DNA of 64,000 nucleotides from the NCBI RefSeq assembly GCF_000520015.2, contig NZ_CP007044.2, forward strand, positions 2,294,001-2,358,000, in the 5' to 3' direction. Positions 17,789 to 25,152 of the stretch are shown here, piece by piece. Each line of letters starts with the position of its first letter. Position 1 is the first letter of the stretch. This DNA is from Chania multitudinisentens RB-25 (GTDB lineage Bacteria; Pseudomonadota; Gammaproteobacteria; Enterobacterales; Enterobacteriaceae). The notes under the pieces were generated by a model. It was not told the origin of the DNA and did no database searches. It worked only from the letters and a program-made list of their open reading frames with translations. Made by a program: the position numbers and the translations under genes.

Positions 17789-18616
17789 ATGAAAGCCATT
17801 CGTATTATTTTTTTGGCTGTCACCATGTTGACAGCGTATAGCGCCCATAGCGCGATTTATTCTTATATTACTAAAAGTGAAGGGACACCTGCGAATGCTA
17901 AATATTGGTGGACCATTGAATATTGGGATACTGTCGATTCAACGCCGAATCCCTGTTATCGCTGGTCACAATGCACAGCATTTATCGGCCACCGCCACAG
18001 CGATGCGGGTGAAGCAGGGCCCGGTGTTTCGGATGGTGCAGAATTTATTGATGGTATCCAGAGTTATGCAACGGTAGGCGAGGTGGGAGCCGCTTTTCAG
18101 CGTAAGTATTCGCTACCGCGTAGCGGAACCCAGAATCACGTTGGTCCCGCCGTTACTCAGGAATGTGTCGGGGTATACTATAAATCGACCACAGGTACCG
18201 GTAGTGCTGCTGGGAGTATCATGATGCCCAGCAGTTTATGCGGTATCGTTCCGCCGCCGGTGGGTAAATGTGAATTTACCGAAACCAGCGTTGAATTGAC
18301 GCATGGCCAGATCCAATTGAAAAATATTGAAGGGCATCAGGCGCGGCAGACCGGTTACATCCGCTGTACACAAGATATGGATGTCATGGTTTATGCCGCA
18401 GGGGCGGGCGGTAATGGCCTGGTAAACCTCAGAAGTGATGGGAGCCTGCAATCCCGCTTGACCATTGGCGGAGTGAATGGCGCAACAGGGGTCAGAATAC
18501 GTGCTTTAGCGAGTATCAAGATGCCAGTGGAGTTTATGTCTACGCTGACGAAAACAGGTAACGTAGAAGCAGGTGATTTCTTCGGTTCGGCTACGGCTAT
18601 TCTGGCGATGCCTTAG
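17789..18616 (+). CDS. MrpH-like two-domain tip adhesin, predicted zinc-binding
   Basis: Predicted receptor-binding subunit at the fimbrial tip, 275 residues, the same length as I recall for Proteus MrpH. Seen: signal peptide (ending AHS), an N-terminal lectin-like domain (about 24-155) with Trp/Tyr-rich strands and several Cys, then a C-terminal pilin domain (KCEFTETSVELTHG... RCTQ) ending AMP. The N-terminal domain has H68-x-H70 (GHRHSD) and H117 (TQNHVG). MrpH is known to coordinate zinc through three histidines in this arrangement, so metal-dependent binding is inferred. Confidence 0.82.
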   Translation: MKAIRIIFLAVTMLTAYSAHSAIYSYITKSEGTPANAKYWWTIEYWDTVDSTPNPCYRWSQCTAFIGHRHSDAGEAGPGVSDGAEFIDGIQSYATVGEVGAAFQRKYSLPRSGTQNHVGPAVTQECVGVYYKSTTGTGSAAGSIMMPSSLCGIVPPPVGKCEFTETSVELTHGQIQLKNIEGHQARQTGYIRCTQDMDVMVYAAGAGGNGLVNLRSDGSLQSRLTIGGVNGATGVRIRALASIKMPVEFMSTLTKTGNVEAGDFFGSATAILAMP

Positions 18617-18667
18617 TTTGCAGTTATTAACGGTAGCGGCGAGCGGTTGATGTGAGCATATAAGCAA

Positions 18668-18696
18668 TGGCAAAGGTATTTTAAATACCTTTGCCA
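18668..18696. terminator. Perfect palindrome after the fimbrial operon
   Basis: A 14-bp perfect stem with a 1-bp centre (TGGCAAAGGTATTT, then its complement). There is no strong T-run, but the position between the convergent fimbrial operon and csqR fits a bidirectional terminator or mRNA end. The remaining 18617-18871 gap has only the second hairpin listed next. Confidence 0.6.
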
Positions 18697-18797
18697 AACC
18701 CTAACCTCCCGAAAGTGGCTCAGTTTTGCACTACCTGGTTTGGCGAATATTAACTAGGCAGTGTCCCTAAATTGTTGTCATTCGTTTTAGGGGGGGA

Positions 18798-18826
18798 GCG
18801 GGTATTACCATCAGGGTAATACCCGC
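18798..18826 (-). terminator. Hairpin downstream of csqR
   Basis: GCGGGTATTACC and GGTAATACCCGC form a 12-bp stem about 45 bp past the csqR stop on the minus strand. The following bases are CTCCCCCCCTAAAACG rather than a T-run, so it may be an mRNA-stabilising stem rather than an efficient intrinsic terminator. Confidence 0.5.
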
Positions 18827-18871
18827 CGCCGTTAACGGTCTGCCAGGAATTGGCGGGCTGGCCGCCAGCTT

Positions 18872-19678
18872 TTAAAGCGTCGGTTGTTCGGCGGTGGTTG
18901 AAGTCACCACTAACTCTACCTGTTGTTGTTGCAGCAACGTCCCCAGCGAAGGGGGCGGTGGCGCGTCGGTAAATAGTGCCGTAACCTGGCGGGTATTGCC
19001 AATTTCTACCGCCGCAGAGGCGTGGAATTTGGTGTGATCCGCCGCCAGCAGAATATGGCGCGAATGCGCCATCATCGCTTTCGCTACGCTGGATTCATTG
19101 ACATCGAACTCCAGCAAATCACCATTCGCTTCAATTGCCCCTACGCTGGTGATCAGATAATCGGCACGGAACCCGGCGACGAAAGCCACCGCACTGGGGC
19201 CGATAATACCGCCGTTGTGCGGGCGCAGAGTGCCACCCGGCACCATCACTTCAAACTCGGTATTTTTATACAGAATATGGGCCACCCGCAGGCTGTTGGT
19301 GATAATCCGCAGGTGGCTGTGGTTCATCAGCGCACGGGCAATATGCTCAACCGTGGTACCGATGGTGATAAACACCGTGGAACGATCGGGGATGTAATCA
19401 GCAATTGCTTCCGCAATTGCGATTTTTTCTTCGGTGTAAGAGAGTTCGCGCTGCTCAAACGCAGTGTTGACCACGCTGGAAGCGCGCCCCGCGCCGCCGT
19501 GATGGCGGGTAATCAACCCCTGTTCGCTCAGTTTGCGGATATCGCGCCGTACCGTTTGGGTTGAAACGGTCAGCAGCTGCGCCAACTCATCAATGTTCAT
19601 ATAGCCGCGTTTGGCGATCAACTGAATCAGCTGATCGTGGCGCGGGTTGCCGGTAAGTTCAGTCAGATTCATGTTCAT
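18872..19678 (-). CDS. yihW: CsqR/YihW, DeoR-family repressor of SQ genes
   Basis: Transcriptional regulator of the sulfoquinovose cluster; in E. coli CsqR (YihW) represses yih promoters and is released by SQ-related ligands. Seen: N-terminal DeoR helix-turn-helix (YMNIDELAQLL...STQTVRRDIRKL... ITRHHGGAGR) and a C-terminal sugar-phosphate-isomerase-like effector domain (FITIGTTVEHIARAL; TSVGAIEANGDLLEFDVNE; LLAADHTKF). 268 residues, strongly similar to E. coli YihW as I recall it. Second gene of a yihV-yihW operon with a 31-bp gap, divergent from the catabolic genes. Confidence 0.93.
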   Translation of the reverse strand: MNMNLTELTGNPRHDQLIQLIAKRGYMNIDELAQLLTVSTQTVRRDIRKLSEQGLITRHHGGAGRASSVVNTAFEQRELSYTEEKIAIAEAIADYIPDRSTVFITIGTTVEHIARALMNHSHLRIITNSLRVAHILYKNTEFEVMVPGGTLRPHNGGIIGPSAVAFVAGFRADYLITSVGAIEANGDLLEFDVNESSVAKAMMAHSRHILLAADHTKFHASAAVEIGNTRQVTALFTDAPPPPSLGTLLQQQQVELVVTSTTAEQPTL

Positions 19679-19709
19679 TTCTCTTAAATAGGGTCATCAG
19701 TTGGTCATT

Positions 19710-20606
19710 TTATACAAAACTGGCCAGGAAAGAGTCTATTTGATCACAATTGGGGATGCCTGCACGCCCGCCGGGGCGAGTACACTTCAGAGCGGCAACT
19801 GCATTGGCGTAGCGAACCGCCTGGGCAAGATCCGGCTGGGAACCCAGTGCTACCGCCAATGCGCCGTGAAAAACGTCTCCTGCTCCGGTGGTATCCACTA
19901 CCTCAACCTTAAAGCCGGGCTGATGTTTCAGTTGGTCATTTTCTAGCCATAAACAGCCTTGCTTGCCCCGAGTGACATAGATTTGTCCGTTTTTGTCATT
20001 TTTTGCTAAGCGTAAGCCTTTTTCAATGTCACTGGTTCCCGTCATTCGTGCCAAGCCCGGTTCGGAAAACGCAGCGTGATCGGCCAATGCCACCAGCGGG
20101 CGGATGTCCTGCGGTGTTATGTCGGCATCCAGCAGCGTGGCGACTCCGGCGCGCCGTGCCAGCGTAAAGGCTGCCAGCGCCCCCTGGTGCCAACGCACGT
20201 CCGCCAGCACCACATCATACTGGCTAAAATCGATATCGTTTAACCAACTCGCTTCTTCCGGCAGGTCTGGGCTGGGGTGGTTAATGATGATGCGTTCACC
20301 CTGGGCATCCACCAGCACCGCCGATTGCGACGAGCGAGCCCGTGAGCAGCAGCGAGTATAGGCGGTGTTGACGCCATAGCTGGCTAACTCTGCCAGTAAC
20401 ACTTGCCCGGTGGCGTCGTCCCCGACGCGGCCAATAAAATCGACTTTCGCACCCAGTCTGGCGGCAGCTACCGCAGCCGTTGCCGCCGGGCCACCGCCAA
20501 TTTCCCGGTAGTCGCTGGCAACAAACTTCCCGCCCCCTTGCGGCAGTTTCTCCACGTAATACAAACGGTCCTGCACCGTAATACCTACACAGGCAATGCG
20601 AGTCAT
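19710..20606 (-). CDS. yihV: YihV, 6-deoxy-6-sulfofructose kinase (PfkB family)
   Basis: Phosphorylates 6-deoxy-6-sulfofructose at O1 with ATP, the committed step of sulfoglycolysis. Seen: 298 residues, the same length as E. coli YihV and collinear with it, starting MTRIACVGITVQDR; glycine-rich substrate motif EIGGGPAATAAVAAARLG (residues 36-52), and the PfkB signature DTTGAGD with catalytic Asp244. CTRPGGRAGIP near the C-terminus matches the E. coli enzyme. Divergent from yihU, so this kinase and its repressor share the control region at 20607-20832. Confidence 0.94.
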   Translation of the reverse strand: MTRIACVGITVQDRLYYVEKLPQGGGKFVASDYREIGGGPAATAAVAAARLGAKVDFIGRVGDDATGQVLLAELASYGVNTAYTRCCSRARSSQSAVLVDAQGERIIINHPSPDLPEEASWLNDIDFSQYDVVLADVRWHQGALAAFTLARRAGVATLLDADITPQDIRPLVALADHAAFSEPGLARMTGTSDIEKGLRLAKNDKNGQIYVTRGKQGCLWLENDQLKHQPGFKVEVVDTTGAGDVFHGALAVALGSQPDLAQAVRYANAVAALKCTRPGGRAGIPNCDQIDSFLASFV

Positions 20607-20832
20607 GGTCTGGCTTCCTTATTTTCATCTGCTGTTAGCAAAACGATTTTCACCAAAAAGCGGCTATCGATCACGATGTCATCATTTTAATTTTCTCAAA
20701 TGTGAAAAGAGTGATGCATGTCAATTTTTTGACTATAAATTACAAATACGATCAAAAACAGACAAAAACAGTCTGGGTTGTGGTCGATAAATTGACACAA
20801 CGCTGACAACCGTACAGAACAGGAGAAGCACC
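20607..20832. promoter_or_regulatory. Divergent yihV/yihU control region
   Basis: 226 bp between yihV (minus) and yihU (plus). A perfect-spaced tandem direct repeat CAAAAACAGA / CAAAAACAGT (20753-20772) and the palindrome-like TCAATTTTTTGA (20721-20732) are candidate CsqR sites. TTGACA occurs near 20793, close to the yihU start, and TTGACT near 20729. In E. coli CsqR binds the equivalent yihU-yihV intergenic region. RBS AGGAGAAGCACC precedes yihU. Confidence 0.6.
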
Positions 20833-21723
20833 ATGGCACAGATCGCCTTTATCGGGTTAGGGCAAATGGGCGCACCGATGGCCAGCAATCTGATTAAACA
20901 GGGCCATCGGCTGAGCGTTTTTGATATCAGCTCTGCTGCGGTCAGCGCATTGGTAGCGTTGGGAGCAACGGCGGCAGCTAACCCGGCGCAGGCAGCGCTG
21001 GATGCAGAATTCGTGATCACCATGTTGCCGAATGGCGATCTGGTGCGTGAGGTGTTGTTTGCTGCCGATGGCGTGTGTTCTGCCTTGTCGCCAGCGGCAC
21101 TGGTGATGGATATGTCCACCATTCACCCGCTGCAAACCGATCGGCTGATTGCCGACATGCAGGCGCGTGGTTTCAGCCTGATGGATGCCCCGGTAGGGCG
21201 CACTTCCGATCACGCGCAGGCGGGCACTTTGCTGATCCTGGCCGGCGGCACGGCTGAGCAGGTAGAGCGCGCTACGCCGGTGCTGATGGCGATGGGATCG
21301 GAGCTGGTCAATGCCGGTGGGCCAGGCATGGGGATTCGCGTGAAGCTGATCAACAACTACATGAGTATTGCACTCAATGCGCTGTCTGCCGAAGCCGCAG
21401 TGTTGTGCGAGGCATTGGGGTTGTCGTTCGATGTGGCGCTGCAAGTGATGAACGGCACGCCGGCCGGTAAAGGCCATTTCACCACCTCATGGCCGAACAA
21501 GGTGCTGAAAGGCGATCTCAGCCCGGCGTTCATGATCGATCTGGCGCATAAGGATTTAGGCATTGCGCTGGATGTCGCCAATCAGCTGCACGTTGCCATG
21601 CCGTTGGGCGCGGCGGCGCGCGAGGTTTACAGCCAGGCCCGCGCCAGCGGGCGTGGGCGTCAGGATTGGAGCGCCATTCTGGAACAGGTTCGCGCGGCTT
21701 CCGGGCTGGTGGGCAAGCATTGA
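20833..21723 (+). CDS. yihU: YihU, sulfolactaldehyde reductase
   Basis: NADH-dependent beta-hydroxyacid dehydrogenase-family enzyme that reduces sulfolactaldehyde (SLA) to 2,3-dihydroxypropane-1-sulfonate (DHPS), the excreted end product. Seen: 296 residues; Rossmann motif GLGQMGAPMASNL (residues 8-20); substrate loop PVGRTS with Arg123, which binds the sulfonate in E. coli YihU; catalytic Lys171 in VKLINNYMS; and the C-terminal DLAHKDLGIALDVANQL. Nearly collinear with E. coli YihU. First gene of the catabolic operon; 47 bp to the aldolase gene. Confidence 0.95.
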   Translation: MAQIAFIGLGQMGAPMASNLIKQGHRLSVFDISSAAVSALVALGATAAANPAQAALDAEFVITMLPNGDLVREVLFAADGVCSALSPAALVMDMSTIHPLQTDRLIADMQARGFSLMDAPVGRTSDHAQAGTLLILAGGTAEQVERATPVLMAMGSELVNAGGPGMGIRVKLINNYMSIALNALSAEAAVLCEALGLSFDVALQVMNGTPAGKGHFTTSWPNKVLKGDLSPAFMIDLAHKDLGIALDVANQLHVAMPLGAAAREVYSQARASGRGRQDWSAILEQVRAASGLVGKH

Positions 21724-21770
21724 TTGATAACACAAGCGCCTGATTTTCAGCGCGCCAAGGGGAGAGAAAG

Positions 21771-22634
21771 ATGTCTTATTTATCCGGTTACACCATGACG
21801 CAGCACGCATGGAACAACGGCTATGCGATTGGCGCTTTCAGCGCACACAATGCCGAAACCATTCGTGCAATTTTGCTGGCTGCCGAGCAGGAACAGGCGC
21901 CGGTGATGATTCAGGTGGGCCAGAAAGTGATTAGCGTGATGGGTCTGGAACCGATGAAAGCCATGATCGACGCTTTTATGCACGACATTAGCGTGCCAGT
22001 GTGTATTCACCTGGATCACAGCCGCAGCTTCGCGCAGACCATGCAGGCGGTGCAGGCTGGCTTCCAATCGGTGATGTTTGATGGTTCACATTTACCGTTT
22101 GACGAAAACGTGCGGATTACCCGTGCGGTAGCGGATGTGGCTCATGCCTTGAACATCGGCGTTGAAGGGGAGATCGGTAAGATCGGTGGCACCGAAGATG
22201 ATATTTCGGTTGATGAAAAAGACGCCCTGATCACCAGCAGTGATGAAGCGTTGAAGTTTGCTGAACTGACCACGGTGGACTACTTGGCAGTGTCTATCGG
22301 CACTGCCCACGGCCTGTATAAACAAACGCCCAAGCTGGCACTTGCCCGCCTGCAAGAGATCCGCGAAATCGTCAGAAAGCCCATCGTGCTGCACGGCGGT
22401 TCCGGTGTACCGGACGATCAAATCTGTAAAGCGATTGCGTTGGGGGTAGCCAAGATCAATGTGGATACCGAACTGCGCCAGGCTTTCACTCAGGGCGTGG
22501 CCGAAGTGCTGAATAACGATCCCACAGAGTTTGTGCTGGCGGTTTCGCTTGGGCATGGCCGCGATGTGATGAAAAAGAAAGTGGCCGAAAAAATCAGGCT
22601 GTTTGGCAGCCAGGGCAAGGCCGCACTGTTTTAG
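21771..22634 (+). CDS. Class II (Zn) aldolase, predicted sulfofructose-1-phosphate aldolase
   Basis: Predicted to cleave 6-deoxy-6-sulfofructose-1-phosphate to DHAP and SLA. Seen: a GatY/KbaY/FbaA-type metal aldolase of 287 residues with catalytic Asp82 and zinc ligands His83 (HLDHS), His180 (GTAHG) and His208 (LHGGSG), plus the DHAP phosphate site GGSGVP and NVDTELR. E. coli YihT is a Schiff-base class I enzyme of a different family, so this is a non-orthologous replacement. A class II SFP aldolase has been described in sulfo-EMP2 pathways of other bacteria. Substrate is inferred from neighbours; a plain tagatose- or fructose-bisphosphate aldolase cannot be excluded. RBS GGGGAGAG. Confidence 0.82.
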   Translation: MSYLSGYTMTQHAWNNGYAIGAFSAHNAETIRAILLAAEQEQAPVMIQVGQKVISVMGLEPMKAMIDAFMHDISVPVCIHLDHSRSFAQTMQAVQAGFQSVMFDGSHLPFDENVRITRAVADVAHALNIGVEGEIGKIGGTEDDISVDEKDALITSSDEALKFAELTTVDYLAVSIGTAHGLYKQTPKLALARLQEIREIVRKPIVLHGGSGVPDDQICKAIALGVAKINVDTELRQAFTQGVAEVLNNDPTEFVLAVSLGHGRDVMKKKVAEKIRLFGSQGKAALF

Positions 22635-22666
22635 GCATCCGTCGCGCTAACGGTAAGGGGCAGATT

Positions 22667-23710
22667 ATGACAACGATTCAACGTCAGCATTTTGGTGAAC
22701 ATCAGGGGCAGGCGGTTTCTCTGTTCACGCTGAGCAACGCTAACGGTATGCGGCTGTGTGTGACCGATTACGGCTGCATCATTACTCAACTGTGGGTGCC
22801 GGATCGGCACGGCCAGGCAGAAGACATTGTGATGGGGTTTGACAACCTGGCGGCTTATCAGGCCGGGCACCCGTTCTTTGGTGCGATCGCCGGGCGCTGC
22901 GCCAACCGTATTGCCGGAGGGCGTTTCAAAATTGACGGCCAGGAATATGTTCTGGCCGCCAACGAACTGCCGACCGGGCAGCATTTGCACGGCGGGCTGC
23001 GCGGTTTTGACAAATATGTCTGGCAGGCGCAAGAAGATGGCGACGGCATTATTTTCAGCCGAATTTCTGCTGATGGTGAGGAAGGGTATCCAGGGAGTTT
23101 ATCGGTGCGTCACCGTATCGGCCTAACCGAAGACAACGTAATGACGCTGGGTTTTGAGGCGGAAACGGATCGGCCGACGCTGGTTAACCTGGTGAATCAT
23201 AGTCATTACAATCTGCGCGGTCACACACACCTGATCCACGATCAGCAACTCAAAATTGAAGCGGATTTTATCACTCCGGTGGATGAAACCACCATGCTAC
23301 CGACCGGCGAGATCCGCCGCGTGGCCGGTACGGCATTTGATTTCCGTCATGCCCGCCGTTTGGGGGATGCGATGCGGCACCGCCCGGCGCAGGACTTTGA
23401 TATGAACTATGTGCTTAAACCGGGCGACGGTACGTTGCATCCGGCCGCCAGCCTGATTTGCCCGCACAGCGGGCGAGTGATGGAAGTGCATACCTCGCTG
23501 CCGGGCGTGCAGTTTTATAACGCCTTTAAGCTGTCTAACAAAATCTGGCACGGCAAGGCCGGGCATCGCTATCAGGCGTTTTCCGGTATCTGTCTGGAAA
23601 CGCAGGCTTTCCCAGACAGCATTCATCATGCTCATTTCGGTAACGTGGTGTTACGCCCAGGCGAAAAATATCGCAGCCGCACCGAGCATCGTTTCAGCAC
23701 CGTGGCATAG
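22667..23710 (+). CDS. GalM-type aldose 1-epimerase, predicted SQ mutarotase
   Basis: Interconverts alpha and beta anomers of an aldose; here probably of SQ released by the glycosidase, feeding the isomerase. Seen: 347 residues; GalM motifs GRCANRIAGGRF, HLHGGLRGFDK, the catalytic-His segment NHSHYNLRG, an Asp in QDFDMNYVL, the catalytic Glu in CLETQAFPDS, and the C-terminal LRPGEKY. E. coli YihR (308 residues) belongs to a different branch of the fold as I recall it, so this looks like a second component swap. 32 bp after the aldolase gene, RBS AAGGGGCAG. Confidence 0.85.
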   Translation: MTTIQRQHFGEHQGQAVSLFTLSNANGMRLCVTDYGCIITQLWVPDRHGQAEDIVMGFDNLAAYQAGHPFFGAIAGRCANRIAGGRFKIDGQEYVLAANELPTGQHLHGGLRGFDKYVWQAQEDGDGIIFSRISADGEEGYPGSLSVRHRIGLTEDNVMTLGFEAETDRPTLVNLVNHSHYNLRGHTHLIHDQQLKIEADFITPVDETTMLPTGEIRRVAGTAFDFRHARRLGDAMRHRPAQDFDMNYVLKPGDGTLHPAASLICPHSGRVMEVHTSLPGVQFYNAFKLSNKIWHGKAGHRYQAFSGICLETQAFPDSIHHAHFGNVVLRPGEKYRSRTEHRFSTVA

Positions 23711-23747
23711 AACTTGATTCATTTTCCCGATTACTGGAAGCAACATA

Positions 23748-25091
23748 ATGACAAATAAAGCAAAAGTTGGCGTGCTGGCCTTAGGCCGCAATACCTTTGA
23801 CGTTCCTTACGCGCAGGAGATGCTGGTGCAGGCGTGGCAGGCGCTCAACGGTATGGATATCGAACTGGTGGGGGAGCCGGTATTGCAGTTTGATGCGGCA
23901 TCGGCCCTGCAAGCGTTGCCTGCGCTCAAACAGGCGGATCTCGATCTGTTGCTGATTTTGCAGGTGACCTTTACCGATGCCTCGTTGACCATCGAAGTGG
24001 CGCGTGATTTCCCGCTGCCAACGGCGATGTGGTCATTCCCAGAAGCGCGTACCGGTGGCCGCCTGCGGCTGAACTCGTTCTGCGGTGTGAATCTGGCCTG
24101 TCACGCGCTGAGCCGTGAGGCGATCAAGGTGCAGACCCTGCATGGCTTGCCGAGCGATAGCCGCCTCATTAACGAATTGCAGCAACTGGCGCAGGCAGCG
24201 GCGATCGTCAAACGTTTCAAACAGGCCAAAGTGATGGTGATTGGCGAGCATCCGCTGGGGTTTGAAGCCTGTAACTACAACCAACAGCAGTTGAAACGGC
24301 ATTTTGGCGTAGAAGTAGCGCGCCAGCCGGTGCTGGAGTTTATCGACGAAGTGAAAGCGCTGCCGGACAGCGTGGCTGATGCACCCTATGCCCGCCGTGC
24401 CAAAGACTTTCCCAATCTGGCGGAAATGGATCAAAGCGCCACCCGCAAAACCCTCAAGGTTTACTCCGCCCTGCGTGAGAAAGCGCAGCGTGAAGGTTAT
24501 ACCGGCATTGCCGTGCGCTGCTGGCCGGACTTCTTCACCGACTACGGCTGTGCTGCCTGCGGTGCGCTGGCGCTGATGAACGAAGATAAAGTCCCGTGCG
24601 GCTGTGAGGCTGACATGTTTGGCGTACTGTCTTCGCTGATGGTGCAGTGGGCGTCCGGCAATGCGGCGTTCAATACCGATCTGGTGGATATCGATCCACA
24701 GGATAACAGCGTGGTGTTCTGGCACTGCGGCCAGGCACCGATCGACATGGCCGATCGCGATGGCCCGGTGCAGGCCACTATCCACTCTAACCGCAAGTTA
24801 CCACTGTTGTCTGAATTTGCCCTGAAGCCAGGGCGCATCACGCTGTGCCGCATTACCCAAGGCGAAGGCAAACTGCGCCTGATGCTGGCTGGTGGCGAGA
24901 TGATCAAAGCCCCATTGGCGTTTTCCGGCACCGCAGGCACCGCGCGGCTGGATGTAGATGCCGATACCTATCGCCAGCGGTTGATTGCCGCCGGTATGGA
25001 GCATCACACCTCGCTGGTGTACGGCGAACATCGGCCACTGCTGCGCAAAGTGGCCGATCTGCTGGGCTTAGAGGTGCTTGAACTCACTTGA
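23748..25091 (+). CDS. Fucose/arabinose-isomerase-like protein, predicted SQ isomerase
   Basis: Predicted aldose-ketose isomerase converting SQ to 6-deoxy-6-sulfofructose. Seen: 447 residues with the L-fucose/L-arabinose isomerase-superfamily layout: N-terminal Rossmann-like domain (VGVLALGRNTFDVPYAQ), a central domain (KVMVIGEHPLGFEAC), and a metal-site-like region with RCWPDFFTDYG, PCGCEADMFG, VFWHCG and HHTSLVYG supplying Glu, Asp and His candidates. E. coli uses YihS, an unrelated AGE-fold isomerase. Proteins of this superfamily (SqvD type) serve as SQ isomerases in other sulfoglycolysis variants. Substrate is inferred from context. Confidence 0.78.
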   Translation: MTNKAKVGVLALGRNTFDVPYAQEMLVQAWQALNGMDIELVGEPVLQFDAASALQALPALKQADLDLLLILQVTFTDASLTIEVARDFPLPTAMWSFPEARTGGRLRLNSFCGVNLACHALSREAIKVQTLHGLPSDSRLINELQQLAQAAAIVKRFKQAKVMVIGEHPLGFEACNYNQQQLKRHFGVEVARQPVLEFIDEVKALPDSVADAPYARRAKDFPNLAEMDQSATRKTLKVYSALREKAQREGYTGIAVRCWPDFFTDYGCAACGALALMNEDKVPCGCEADMFGVLSSLMVQWASGNAAFNTDLVDIDPQDNSVVFWHCGQAPIDMADRDGPVQATIHSNRKLPLLSEFALKPGRITLCRITQGEGKLRLMLAGGEMIKAPLAFSGTAGTARLDVDADTYRQRLIAAGMEHHTSLVYGEHRPLLRKVADLLGLEVLELT

Positions 25092-25152
25092 ATCACGATG
25101 CCAATACCAACACGTGAAAAAATAACGAATTTAACCTTTAGGAGAATGGATC

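Noticed and set aside
20753..20772. Short tandem repeat as a CRISPR-like array
   Set aside because: Only two 10-bp units, without spacers or cas genes; better explained as a regulator site.
21771..22634. Housekeeping fructose-bisphosphate aldolase FbaA
   Set aside because: The length (287) and residue spacing (D82, H83, H180, H208) match the GatY/KbaY subfamily, and the gene lies in the SQ operon.
24033..24785. 250-codon minus-strand frame inside the isomerase-like gene
   Set aside because: Shadow of the coding strand with no family match; the plus strand has clear isomerase motifs and operon spacing.
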